Source: CBDCMJ01 sp965218875
Lineage (GTDB): Bacteria; Chloroflexota; Dehalococcoidia; Lucifugimonadales; UBA3495
Length of the DNA stretch: 64,000 nt
Direction of reading: 5' to 3'
Assembly: GCA_965218875.1 (NCBI GenBank)
Contig: OZ244707.1
Span: forward strand, 2,976,001-3,040,000
The notes beneath the pieces were generated by a model that saw only the letters and a program-made list of their open reading frames with translations, ran no database searches and was not told the DNA's origin. The translations under genes were made by a program, and so were the position numbers. Of the stretch, positions 10,271-18,663 are shown one piece after another. Position 1 is the first letter of the stretch. Each line of letters begins with the position of its first letter.

Positions 10271-12583
10271 CTATTGCCGGTCCCAAAGGGCTTCCAGGAC
10301 GCGGCCCGGCGTCATGGGCAGGCGGTTGAGCCGCGTGCCTATGGCCTTGGAGATGGCGTTGGAGATAGCGGCCATGGGCGGGACGATGGGCACCTCGCCC
10401 ACGCCCCGCACCCCGTAAGGGTGGCTGGGATTGGCCACCTCGACTACCACGGTGTCGATCATGGGAAGGTCGAGGCTGATGGGCATCCTGTAGTCCAGGA
10501 AGCTGGAGTTGGTCATGTGGCCCTGGCTGTTCAGGAAGTACTCCTCGTTAAGGGCCCAGCCAATGCCCTGGACCGCGCCCCCCTGCATCTGACCTTCCAC
10601 GTAGCTGGGATGTACCGCCTTCCCCGCGTCCTGAACGGCGGTATAACGCAGTATGGTGACCTTGCCGGTCTCCGGGTCCACCTCCACGTCCACGATGTGA
10701 GTGGCGATGGCGCTGCCAGCCCCGGGCGGGTTGACGCCGGCCCGTCCGGTGATGGGGCCCCCGGTAGCATTCTGGCGGGCGGCCAACTGGCCGAAGGTCA
10801 TCCGCAACTCCGGGTCGGACGTGTGCTGCAGCGTCCCGTCCCGGTACTCCACGTTCTCCTCGGGCACGTCCCAGATCTTGGCCGCCCGGCGGACCATCTG
10901 ACTCTTGATGTCCTGGGCCGCCTCGTAGGCCGCCCAGCCCGTCTTGAAGGTGACGCCGCTGCCGCCGGTGTTGGAAGTGAAGCCGATGGAATCGGTGTCG
11001 CCGACGGAAGGATGGATGTCCTCCACCGCTATGCCCAGGACCTCGGCCATCTGCTGGGACACGGAGGTCCGGGTGCCGCCTATGTCCATGGAGCCTTCGA
11101 TCAAGTTGACGGTGCCGTCGGCATTCAACGCAGCTATGGCGCTGGACGGTCCGGTGTTGTTGCCCCAGAAGCCGCTGGCCACTCCTCGGCCCCGGTAGGG
11201 CCCTTCCAGGGGCGCCGAGTAGTGGGGGTGATCCTTGGCCGCTTGCAGGGTCTCCTCGAAGCCGACGCGGGGGAACACCGGCCCCGTAGCCCGCCGGGTA
11301 CCCTCCCTGGCGCTGTTGAGCAGCCGGAACTCCAGGGGGTCCATGCCCAGCTTCTCGCACAACTCGTCTATGGCGGTCTCCATGGCGAAGGCCGACGCGG
11401 GCGACCCCGGGGCCCGGTAGGCCGCCGACTTCGGGAGGTTCACCAGCACGTCGTAGCCTTCGATGTGGGCGTTGGGGATGTCGTAGGAGGCCATCATGCA
11501 CTGGCATCCCGGAGACACCGGCGAGCCGGGAAACGCGCCCGACTCGTAGACGAGGGTGGCCTGGGCGGCCACCAGTCTACCTTCCTTGGTCGCTCCCAGC
11601 TTCACCTTGATGTGGGTGCCGGAGGTGGGCCCCGTGGCCTCGAACACCTCGGACCGGGTCATGGTGACCTTGACCGGGCGGCCCGCCTTCCGGGCCAGCG
11701 CCGCCGCCACCGGCTCAACGTAGACCACGGTCTTGGCGCCGAATCCACCGCCGATCTCCATGGGGATGGCTTTGACGCTGGACACCGGGACGCCCATCAA
11801 GCGGGCCGTTTGCTCTCGCACCGTGAAGTGTCCCTGGCTGCTGGACCAGACGGTGAGGGACCCGTCGCCGTGCCACATGGCCGTGCCGGTGTGGGGCTCT
11901 ATGTATCCCTGGTGGACCGGGGTGGTCCAGGTCTCCTTCTCCACCACGACTTCCGCCTGCCTGAATCCCTCGTCCACGTCCCCCAGGCGAAACTCGAAGT
12001 GGTTGGCCACGTTGGAACCGGGATCGGGGTCATCATCGTCCCGGAACCCGCCCGGCCGCAGCGCGGGGTTAGACAGCGAGGCGAGGCGGTCGTGCAGCAG
12101 CGGAGCGTCGTCCTCCATGGCGTCCTGGGCGCTGGACACGGAGGGCAAGACCTCGTACTCCACGTCTATGAGCTTCAACGCCTCCTCGGCCGCGTGGGGA
12201 CTGGCGGCCGCCGCGGCGGCCACGGCGTGGCCCTTGTAGAGCACCTTGCCGGAGGCCATTATGTTGTTGCTCAAAAAGCGTAGGTTGTGCAGCGCGCCCT
12301 CGGCGAGATCGGCCACCCTGCCCGAGGGCTGGGCCAGGTCGGCCGACGTAATCACGGCGAATACGCCGACGTGGGCCTCGGCGCGGGTCGTGTCGATGGA
12401 CTTGATCCGGGCGTGGGCGTGGGGACTGCGGAGAATCTTGCCAAAGAGCAGCCCGGGCAGGTTCACGTCCGCGCCGTAGCGGGCCTGACCGGTGACTTTG
12501 TCGGCGCCGTCGTGGCGTATGGGCCGGCTGCCGACCACGTTGTATTCCTGGTTGGACAGGACCATGTTTGGCTTATAGTCCAT
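10271..12583 (-). CDS. Xanthine dehydrogenase-family molybdenum hydroxylase, molybdopterin-binding large subunit
   Basis: Large (catalytic) subunit of the xanthine oxidase/CO dehydrogenase superfamily, 770 residues from the chosen start. It has the N-terminal ald/xan hammerhead domain (GSRPIRHDGADKVTGQARYG...), EIGGGFGAKT (Mo-cofactor contact), the active-site loop AYRAPGSP, and near the C-terminus GVRGVGEVPIVPP, whose Glu matches the catalytic Glu of the family. The loop is neither the CO-dehydrogenase selenocysteine-loop type (AYRCSFR) nor the classic xanthine type, so the substrate cannot be named. The start ATG at 12583 is preferred over one 13 codons upstream in Arg-rich sequence. No FAD or 2Fe-2S subunit genes are adjacent. 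Confidence 0.9.
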   Translation of the reverse strand: MDYKPNMVLSNQEYNVVGSRPIRHDGADKVTGQARYGADVNLPGLLFGKILRSPHAHARIKSIDTTRAEAHVGVFAVITSADLAQPSGRVADLAEGALHNLRFLSNNIMASGKVLYKGHAVAAAAAASPHAAEEALKLIDVEYEVLPSVSSAQDAMEDDAPLLHDRLASLSNPALRPGGFRDDDDPDPGSNVANHFEFRLGDVDEGFRQAEVVVEKETWTTPVHQGYIEPHTGTAMWHGDGSLTVWSSSQGHFTVREQTARLMGVPVSSVKAIPMEIGGGFGAKTVVYVEPVAAALARKAGRPVKVTMTRSEVFEATGPTSGTHIKVKLGATKEGRLVAAQATLVYESGAFPGSPVSPGCQCMMASYDIPNAHIEGYDVLVNLPKSAAYRAPGSPASAFAMETAIDELCEKLGMDPLEFRLLNSAREGTRRATGPVFPRVGFEETLQAAKDHPHYSAPLEGPYRGRGVASGFWGNNTGPSSAIAALNADGTVNLIEGSMDIGGTRTSVSQQMAEVLGIAVEDIHPSVGDTDSIGFTSNTGGSGVTFKTGWAAYEAAQDIKSQMVRRAAKIWDVPEENVEYRDGTLQHTSDPELRMTFGQLAARQNATGGPITGRAGVNPPGAGSAIATHIVDVEVDPETGKVTILRYTAVQDAGKAVHPSYVEGQMQGGAVQGIGWALNEEYFLNSQGHMTNSSFLDYRMPISLDLPMIDTVVVEVANPSHPYGVRGVGEVPIVPPMAAISNAISKAIGTRLNRLPMTPGRVLEALWDRQ

Positions 12584-12852
12584 CGCGCATCGCCTCCGCG
12601 CTCTAGCGTATCTAACGACCACCGTGCCGCCGGAAGCTATGTTATCACAAAACGGGCATGGCGCCGGGACTCCGCCTCCAGGGTCTTTTTGGTTTTGCCG
12701 CCATGCGGAACGCCCTCCGTTATGTCATTCCGGGCGGAGGGAGGAATCTCAAGTCCTCTCGGAGCCGGGCCATGCCTCGGCAGTCCTCCGCGGCTGCAAG
12801 GGCTTTAGATTCCTCGTCGCTGCGCTCCAGCGGAATGACCATGGTGGGGGTG
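12584..12852. repeat. Intergenic repeat cores upstream of the molybdenum hydroxylase
   Basis: No gene is supported between the start of the molybdenum hydroxylase gene and the tandem array. It holds an outward pair of the dispersed cores: TATGTCATTCCGGGCGGAGGGAGGAATC (12721-12748) and its inverted partner GATTCCTCGTCGCTGCGCTCCAGCGGAATGAC (about 12807-12839). These could form a large cruciform or mRNA hairpin. The promoter of the hydroxylase operon should lie here, but no clear -35/-10 pair was found. Confidence 0.5.
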
Positions 12853-13710
12853 CTCCGGCCCCGGCGCGTAGAAACCCAGGTAGGGGCGAAAGATTTTTCG
12901 CCCCTACCGATGACGTATAACCCCCTGGGCGCAGCATCCCCGGCCCGGCAGCCGACCCCGACCCGGACTCCGGCTCAGGACTTGAGATTCCTCGCCGCTT
13001 TGCGGCCACGGAATGACATGGTGGGGGCGCGGCAAGCTATTTTCATGGTAATGACAGAGGCGGGGGCGCTCCGGCCCCGGCGCGTAGAAACCCAGGTAGG
13101 GGCGAAAGATTTTTCGCCCCTACCGATGACGCATATCCCCTGGGCGCGGCATCCCAGGCCCGGCAGCCGACCCCGACCCGGACTCCGGCTCAGGACTTGA
13201 GATTCCTCGCCGCTTTGCGGCCACGGAATGACATGGTGGGGGCGCGGCAAGCTATTTTCATGGTAATGACAGAGGTGGGGGTGCTCCGGCCCCTGCGCGT
13301 AGGACCCCAGGTAGGGGCGAAAAATCTTTCGCCCCTACCGATGACGCATATCCCCTGGGCACGGCATCCCCGGCCCGGAGCCGACCCCGACCCGGACTCC
13401 GGCTCAGGACTTGAGATTCCTCGCCGCTTTGCGGCCACGGAATGACATGGCGGGGGCGCGGCAAGCTATTTTCATGGTAATGACAGAGGTGGGGGTGCTC
13501 CGGCCCCTGCGCGTAGGACCCCAGGTAGGGGCGAGAGATTTTTCGCCCCTACCGATGACGCATATCCCCTGGGCACGGCATCCCCGGCCCGGCAGCCGAC
13601 CCCGACCCGGACTCCGGCTCAGGACTTGAGATTCCTCGCCGCTTTGCGGCCACGGAATGACATGGTGGGGGCGCAGCAAGCTATTTTCATGGTAATGACA
13701 AGGCGGCCCT
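12853..13710. repeat. Four tandem copies of a ~215-bp repeat with internal hairpins
   Basis: Units begin at CTCCGGCCCC(G/T)GCGCGTAG at 12853, 13069, 13284 and 13498, so the period is 214-216 bp. Each unit has three parts. First is an inverted repeat GGTAGGGGCGAAA/TTTCGCCCCTACC around a 4-nt loop (12879-12908 in unit 1). Next is the core GATTCCTCGCCGCTTTGCGG..GGAATGACA. Last is CTATTTTCATGGTAATGACA. The copies differ by scattered substitutions, some falling inside the hairpin stem. Open frames through this array are an effect of the repeat and are not genes. Confidence 0.9.
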
Positions 13711-13738
13711 TTCGGCAGCCATCGAATGACCCTGCGCC

Positions 13739-13886
13739 CGTCTCAGGCGGCCTTGGCCGGAAACGTCGGGCCAGGACTCAGTCTGGCTCGTCTCAGGCGG
13801 CCTTGGCCGGAAACGTCGGGCCAGGACTCAGTCTGGCTCGTCTCAGGCGGCCTTGGCCGGAAACGTCGGGCGGGGACTCAGTCGGG
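13739..13886. repeat. Three tandem copies of a 50-bp repeat running into the rhomboid gene
   Basis: The 50-bp unit starts CGTCTCAGGCGGCCTTGGCC at 13739, 13789 and 13839. The first two copies are identical and the third is slightly diverged. The third copy crosses the stop codon of the rhomboid gene (13878-13880), so the final residues of that protein are encoded by repeat sequence. There are no unique spacers between units, so this is not a CRISPR array. Confidence 0.9.
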
Positions 13887-14768
13887 GCCGCGTCCCGCCC
13901 GGTACCAGAAGTCCCAGCCGTCGCGGCGGCGGGCGGGCCAGATGGGCTCCCGGGCCAGCAGCTTGTAGCCGATCATCAGCGCCGCTCCGCAAACGAAGCC
14001 GCCCACGTGGGCCATGAAGGCCACGTTGACCCCTTCAGCCATGCCCAGCACGCCCAGGCTGTTGAGCACCTGCAGCCCGAACCAGACGCCCAGGAACACC
14101 AGGGCCGACAATTCCACCGCGGTTATGATGAAAAAGATGACCAGCGCCCTGATGCGGTTGTAGGGATAGAGCACCAAGTAGGCCCCCATCACTCCGGCGA
14201 TGGCGCCGCTGGCGCCCACCAGAGGCGTCTCCGAGCCGGGGGCTATGGCCCAGTGGCTCATGGCGGCCACTACTCCGGTAGCCAAGTAGAAGACCAGGTA
14301 GCGCCCGTGACCCAGGCGGCCCTCGATGTTGTCACCGAAAACCCACAGGAAGGCCATGTTCCCCACGAAGTGGAACAGGCCCCCGTGGATGAACATCGAG
14401 GAGAAGACGGTCGCCCACGTAGGAACGGGCGATTGGATGTTCTGGAGGGCCAGCCCTTCTTCCAACGGGATTATGGGCAGATTGGGGAGAACGGCGTCGC
14501 GGAGCCGCTCGGTCACCTCCGTGCAGGGAATTCCGGCAGCGGCGGGCAGCAGGCGATAAGTGCAGCCCAGCCCCTGAGTCAACTCGTCGGGAATGAATCC
14601 CCACTTCAAAAAGAAAACGCCCACGTCGTAGTCGCCTCCGCCCCACAGGTAGCCGAATCCGCCCAGCACCAGAGCGTACAGGAACACCAAGGCGTTGAGA
14701 GCGCAGAGGGAGAGGTTGACTACGGGGAAGGGATGCCGCCGGGCGTCCACATCGGAGAATGGGATCAA
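13878..14768 (-). CDS. Rhomboid-family intramembrane serine protease
   Basis: Polytopic membrane protease of about 296 residues. It has the rhomboid features: a first transmembrane helix, an extended loop, SMFIHGGLFHFVGNMAFLWVFGDNIE (the H-x2-GN-like helix 2 region), the catalytic Ser in LVGASGAIAGVMGAYLV, and the catalytic His in AFMAHVGGFVCGAAL. I choose the TTG at 14768 because GAGG lies 6 bases upstream and the downstream sequence LIPFSDVDARRHPFPVVN is the usual family N-terminus. An ATG 24 codons upstream gives only an Arg/Ala-rich extension. The stop lies inside the 50-bp tandem repeat. Substrates are unknown. Confidence 0.9.
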   Translation of the reverse strand: MIPFSDVDARRHPFPVVNLSLCALNALVFLYALVLGGFGYLWGGGDYDVGVFFLKWGFIPDELTQGLGCTYRLLPAAAGIPCTEVTERLRDAVLPNLPIIPLEEGLALQNIQSPVPTWATVFSSMFIHGGLFHFVGNMAFLWVFGDNIEGRLGHGRYLVFYLATGVVAAMSHWAIAPGSETPLVGASGAIAGVMGAYLVLYPYNRIRALVIFFIITAVELSALVFLGVWFGLQVLNSLGVLGMAEGVNVAFMAHVGGFVCGAALMIGYKLLAREPIWPARRRDGWDFWYRAGRGPD

Positions 14769-15342
14769 CGCGGTCCTCGTTCCTGCCGGGCGGCTCTTCC
14801 GCGCGCTCCCGGACACCGGGGCAGGTTGACGGGCCCGCAACGGCCGCCCCTGTTCCCGGGGGCACGGGCCGACCCCGCCGCCCGAGGCTGGCGGTCCCCC
14901 GCTTCAGCGCGCGGCAACCCCGTCTTCCAAGGCAGGGCTATTGACGTCATGGCTGTGGACTATGGACGGTCCCCTGGGGTTCGATGGCGGCTTCTTGACA
15001 TCCGAATCAGCGGCCTGCACCAAGCCGTCAGCGATTCCGAGTGGAGCCGGTGGACCTGAAATCTCGCTGCCCGGCTGCCGCCCGGGTCGGCAATCCGCCT
15101 GGTCCCCTCTCCTTAGCCCGAACCGCAGGGGCCGGAACCACGGGCGCCATCGGGAGTGAAGGCCAAATCGCCCCGTTCCCGCCCCGTTCCTCGGAGAGCA
15201 GCCGCGCAGCCGTGGACGAGCTAAGCCAAGCCGCATGGAGCACACGGCCTGTGAAGCCGCCCAGCAGAAAGGCGAGAGGTGACCCCCTCGCCTTTGCCGT
15301 GCCGTCCGCAGAGAGCTGAAAACCGCCGGTGCTGCGGTCGAA
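14769..15342. other. Gene-free spacer between rhomboid gene and aroF
   Basis: About 570 bp, GC-rich, with short open frames in several phases but none with recognisable protein sequence, consistent start signals or codon bias. Apart from the terminator-like hairpin at 15268-15295, I see nothing identifiable. There is no tRNA-like cloverleaf and no copy of the dispersed repeat family. Confidence 0.4.
15268..15295 (-). terminator. Hairpin downstream of aroF
   Basis: AAAGGCGAG (15268-15276) pairs with CTCGCCTTT (15287-15295), with further partial pairing in the loop. It lies 48 bp beyond the aroF stop on the minus strand. The U-rich part is only the TTT of the stem followed by CTGCTG, so it is a weak intrinsic terminator for the trpA-aroH-aroF transcript. 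Confidence 0.5.
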
Positions 15343-16365
15343 TCAGTTGACCCCAACGGGGTCCTTGCGGACCGCGGCCACGGCGTTGACCTGTTCCATG
15401 AGACTGCTGAAGTTGTCGAAGGTCAGCGACTGGGCCCCGTCGCACTTGGCCTGGTCCGGATTGGGATGAACCTCGATGAGCAGCCCGTGGGCCCCGGCCG
15501 CCACCGCCGCCAGCGCCACCGGGGTAACCAGGTACCATTTGCCGGTGGAATGGCTGGGGTCGGCGATTATGGGCAGGTGGCTCAGCCGTTTGATCACCGG
15601 GATGGCCGCCACGTCCAAGGTGAAGCGGGTAAACTGCTCGAAGCCCCTGATGCCCCGCTCGCAGAGCATGACCTGGTTGTTGCCCGCCGACATGACGTAC
15701 TCGGCGGCCAGGAGCCACTCCTCATAGGGGGCCGCCATGCCCCGTTTGACCATCACCGGCTTGCCCACCGCGCCCACGGCGTCCAGCAGGTTGTAGTTCT
15801 GCATGTTGCGGGCGCCAATTTGAAGTATGTCGGCGTACTGGGCCACCAGGTCGACGTCCCCGGGGGACATCACTTCGGTAATTATGGGCAATCCGGTTTC
15901 CTGCCGGGCCAGGTCCAGGAGCTTCAGTCCGTCCAAGCCCATGCCCCGGAAGCTGTAGGGGGACGTCCGGGGCTTGAAGGCTCCCCCCCGCAGGACGGTG
16001 GCCCCTGCCGCTTTCACGGCCCTGGCCGTGGATATCATTTGGTCCTCGTTCTCCACGGAGCAGGGGCCGGCCATGATGACCGGGTCCGGGCCTCCTATTT
16101 CCACGTTGCCGACGCGGACCACTGAGGCGTCGGGATGAAATTCCCGGCTGGCCAGCTTGTAGGGTTTGGAGATAAGGACGACCTCCGCCACGCCGGGCAA
16201 GAGCTCCATCTCATCCTTAAACTCAGAAGGTATGCCGCCCAGAACACCCACCACGGTGCGCTCTACGCCGGTAGACAGTTGGGCCCTGAGCCCGCGGGAC
16301 TCAATCCGCTCCTTGACCAGGGCTAACTGCTCCTGAGTGCTATTGTGGCTCATTACTACGATCAT
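15343..16365 (-). CDS. aroF: 3-deoxy-7-phosphoheptulonate synthase (DAHP synthase, type I-beta)
   Basis: First enzyme of the shikimate pathway; condenses phosphoenolpyruvate with erythrose 4-phosphate. The 340-residue protein starts with a roughly 75-residue ferredoxin-like (FL) domain typical of the Thermotoga/Geobacillus-type enzymes, where it mediates allosteric feedback. The TIM barrel follows, with MAGPCSVE (98-105), the substrate-binding KPRTSPYSFRG (131-141), and metal/substrate residues in NMQNY, PVMVKRGM and IADPSHSTGK. It is followed in the chromosome by the chorismate mutase and trpA genes on the same strand, so aromatic amino acid synthesis genes are grouped. Confidence 0.96.
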   Translation of the reverse strand: MIVVMSHNSTQEQLALVKERIESRGLRAQLSTGVERTVVGVLGGIPSEFKDEMELLPGVAEVVLISKPYKLASREFHPDASVVRVGNVEIGGPDPVIMAGPCSVENEDQMISTARAVKAAGATVLRGGAFKPRTSPYSFRGMGLDGLKLLDLARQETGLPIITEVMSPGDVDLVAQYADILQIGARNMQNYNLLDAVGAVGKPVMVKRGMAAPYEEWLLAAEYVMSAGNNQVMLCERGIRGFEQFTRFTLDVAAIPVIKRLSHLPIIADPSHSTGKWYLVTPVALAAVAAGAHGLLIEVHPNPDQAKCDGAQSLTFDNFSSLMEQVNAVAAVRKDPVGVN

Positions 16366-16445
16366 CGTTGTCTACACCTTATGTTTGCCGAATACCCGGC
16401 CGGAGGCCCGGGGCGGAGGGGCTTACCGCCCGGGCAACAAGTCCG

Positions 16446-16823
16446 TCACGTTTTGGTTGATTTTACACCCTCCCGCCGCAACACCGCAGTGCCGTTGAGG
16501 TACAAGTTGACCAGTTCCCGGGGCTGTTTGTCGGTGTTCACCAGTATCAACACCCGGATACACCTGGCAAGGCTGCCGGGCACGTCCACCTCGGTGGCCC
16601 CCATCAGCGCGGTGTTGTTCCACCCAAGCTGCCGGGCGGCGGCGGCGGGAAAGCAAGCGTTCAAGTCCGGGGTCATGGTGAAGTAAGCCGCCGCGACGTC
16701 GTGCTCCTCGATGCCATTGGCGTCGATAAGCTGAGAGAGCATCTCCCGGGTTGCGGCATAAATAGCCGCGGCGGTGTTATCATCCGCCACGGTGGCTCCC
16801 CTGATGCCGCGGCACACCGTCAT
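16446..16823 (-). CDS. aroH: Chorismate mutase, AroH type
   Basis: Trimeric pseudo-alpha/beta-barrel chorismate mutase that converts chorismate to prephenate for Phe/Tyr synthesis. The 125-residue protein aligns with Bacillus AroH along its whole length: CRGIRGAT at the start, ATREML, TPDLNACFPAAAARQLGW, and GATEVDVPGSLARCIRV. The active-site equivalents Arg8, Glu78, Cys88 and Arg90 are present. Its start overlaps the trpA stop by 4 bases (ATGA), which points to translational coupling. It sits 80 bp upstream of aroF. Confidence 0.95.
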   Translation of the reverse strand: MTVCRGIRGATVADDNTAAAIYAATREMLSQLIDANGIEEHDVAAAYFTMTPDLNACFPAAAARQLGWNNTALMGATEVDVPGSLARCIRVLILVNTDKQPRELVNLYLNGTAVLRREGVKSTKT

Positions 16824-17644
16824 GAGCCGGGTCCCCCCTTCACCGGAACTCCGGAGCCGGCCAGCCCCGCCACGAACTCGCCGGCCCGCTCCACCACCAG
16901 CTCACGGGGGGCGTCCAGCATCGTCCTGATGAGGGCGCTGCCCACCACGGCGGCGTCCGCCCTGGAGCCCACCTCCTCGACGTGCTCGCGGCTGGATATT
17001 CCGAAACCTATCGCCAGGGGCAGGGACGTGTGGGCGCGGACCCTGTCCACCAACTGAAACCCCCGCTGCGACACCTGGTCCCGCGACCCGGTGACCCCGG
17101 TAACGCTGATGCAGTAAATGAAGCCCGAGGCGCCGGCGCAGGCGGCCTGGATGCTGGCGTCTGTGCTGGTGGGAGCCAGCAGAGGGATGATGGGAATGCC
17201 CCGGCTTTCGCAATGGGCCGCCAGCGGCCCCACCTCGAACTGCGGCAGGTCGACCACGATCAGCCCGTCGACGCCCCGGCTTGCGGCGTCGGCGGCAAAC
17301 CTCTCCAGCCCGTAGCTGTAGATGGGATTGTAGTAGCCCATGAGCACCAGGGGGGTCTCGCCCACCCGGCCACGCAACCCTTCCACTATGTCCAGGCAGG
17401 CGGCCAGGGTCACTTGCTGCTGAAGGGCGCGGAAGCTGGCCTCCTGTATGACCGGTCCTTCCGCCAGGGGATCGCTGAAAGGGACTCCCAACTCCACCAG
17501 GTCAGCCCCGGCCGCAACCAGTTCCGGCACCAGTTGGAGGGTGGCGTCCTTGTCGGGAAAGCCGGCCGTCAAAAACACAACCAGCCCCGGCCGCCCCTCG
17601 CGTCTAAGGGCGGCAAACTTTTCTCGTATCCGTTCTCCACTCAC
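16820..17644 (-). CDS. trpA: Tryptophan synthase alpha subunit
   Basis: Cleaves indole-3-glycerol phosphate to indole, which is channelled to TrpB. The 274-residue TIM barrel has LTAGFPD, the catalytic Glu51 in LVELGVPFSDP, the phosphate-binding GYYNPI and VVDLP, IPLLAPTSTD, and IGFGIS. The residue corresponding to the second catalytic acid (Asp60 of the E. coli enzyme, usual motif DPLADGP) is Glu62 here (DPLAEGP). The start is GTG. No trpB is in the window, so trpA appears split from the rest of the trp genes or their boundary lies elsewhere. Confidence 0.95.
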   Translation of the reverse strand: MSGERIREKFAALRREGRPGLVVFLTAGFPDKDATLQLVPELVAAGADLVELGVPFSDPLAEGPVIQEASFRALQQQVTLAACLDIVEGLRGRVGETPLVLMGYYNPIYSYGLERFAADAASRGVDGLIVVDLPQFEVGPLAAHCESRGIPIIPLLAPTSTDASIQAACAGASGFIYCISVTGVTGSRDQVSQRGFQLVDRVRAHTSLPLAIGFGISSREHVEEVGSRADAAVVGSALIRTMLDAPRELVVERAGEFVAGLAGSGVPVKGGPGS

Positions 17645-17719
17645 GGCGGGGCGCCCGATGGGCTATCTGCAGGCTATCTGTCGAATCCAGGCCAATGTAT
17701 CTTACATTGGAATCTTTGT

Positions 17720-18646
17720 CTAGACCGAGTACAGTTGCACGGCCAGCGCCAGCGCGTTCTGCCCGCCGTGGACCAGGACTCCGGGCCAAAGGGACCCCGT
17801 CCGGTGATAAAGCCAGCCCAGCAGCAGCCCGGCCACGAATACCGGCGCCAGCACTCCTAGGTCCAGGTGGAATACGCTGAATATCACGGCGCTGGCCACT
17901 ATGGCCCGCCCCACTCCCAGCCGCGCCGCCAGACCGGGAAGCACGAAGCCGCGGAAGAAAAGCTCTTCGGTAAGGGGTGTCACCAGCACCAAGGCTTGGA
18001 AGGTCAACACCGCGCCGGCCCCGGGGAAAGCGATGTCGGATGGGATCTCGGGCGGCGCCAGGACGTCCCACCCCAAGGCGTCGACGACCGTCCCGTAAAT
18101 CGCGGTGAACGCCAGGCTCCCGCCGAGGACCCCGACCGACATGAGCACGGGGTTGGAGGCGAGAGCGGCCAACCCCGTCTTCCCTGCCGCGCCGGCCAAC
18201 CTGAGGCGGCCCAAACCGAGTAAGGCCAGGGACCTCCCGGAACGATGGACGCCGAAGCGCCACACCACGCAGGCGATGGCCAGCGCCGTCAGGTGGACGC
18301 TCACCCAAATCACCACCGCGTGCTCGTACTTGCCTATGAGCTTGCCTAACCCCGAGGCCGCCAACGCGATGAGCACCGCCGCGATGGCAACAATGAGGAC
18401 ACCCCAAGCCACCTGGCCCCCGCGCCAGGGGACCGTCGAGGCCCCAAGGCTGGTCTCGTCCGCCGGACTTGGGGCGTCCAACAAGCGTCCGCAATAGCCG
18501 CAATAGAACGCGTCCCCTATTGCCAGGTTGCCGCAGTAAGCGCAATACAAGAAGACCCCGCGAGCAGGGCATACTGAATCCCCCTGCCGCGGGCCGCCCC
18601 CGGGCAGGCGTTTCTCATGATAATTGGCCCCACGTCCTTTTACCAA
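17720..18646 (-). CDS. CPBP-family intramembrane metalloprotease with N-terminal zinc ribbon
   Basis: Membrane protein of up to 308 residues. The N-terminus carries a double CXXC zinc ribbon (YCAYCGNLAIGDAFYCGYCGRLL, about 34-56). Several hydrophobic helices follow, then the CAAX-protease/CPBP motifs: EExxxR-type PLTEELFFRGFVLPG, FSVFHLDLGVLAP, and a final GVLVHGGQNALAL with the third motif. Bacterial members cleave or mature membrane-associated peptides; the target is unknown. The true start may be nearer the zinc ribbon, because the first 30 residues are basic and not conserved-looking. It lies 75 bp upstream of trpA on the same strand. Confidence 0.88.
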   Translation of the reverse strand: MVKGRGANYHEKRLPGGGPRQGDSVCPARGVFLYCAYCGNLAIGDAFYCGYCGRLLDAPSPADETSLGASTVPWRGGQVAWGVLIVAIAAVLIALAASGLGKLIGKYEHAVVIWVSVHLTALAIACVVWRFGVHRSGRSLALLGLGRLRLAGAAGKTGLAALASNPVLMSVGVLGGSLAFTAIYGTVVDALGWDVLAPPEIPSDIAFPGAGAVLTFQALVLVTPLTEELFFRGFVLPGLAARLGVGRAIVASAVIFSVFHLDLGVLAPVFVAGLLLGWLYHRTGSLWPGVLVHGGQNALALAVQLYSV

Positions 18647-18663
18647 TGAGTCTCTTTAGCGCC

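Noticed and set aside
10049..12283. Long plus-strand open frame opposite the molybdenum hydroxylase gene
   Set aside because: It is the antisense shadow of a strongly recognisable gene in a GC-rich sequence; its translation is His/Gly/Arg-rich without motifs.
12853..13710. Several short open frames of 70-90 codons in the tandem array
   Set aside because: They recur identically in each unit and on both strands because of the repeat; translations are compositionally biased and lack ribosome sites.
13739..13886. CRISPR-like direct repeats
   Set aside because: The 50-bp units are back-to-back with no unique spacers, there are no cas genes nearby, and the repeat runs into a coding sequence.
13626..15059. 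477-codon plus-strand frame across the 50-bp repeat and rhomboid gene
   Set aside because: Starts in repeat sequence and runs antisense to the rhomboid catalytic motifs.
14769..15267. tRNA gene or small gene in the rhomboid-aroF gap
   Set aside because: One GGTTCGA-like string occurs but no paired acceptor, D or anticodon arms; open frames lack bias and start signals.
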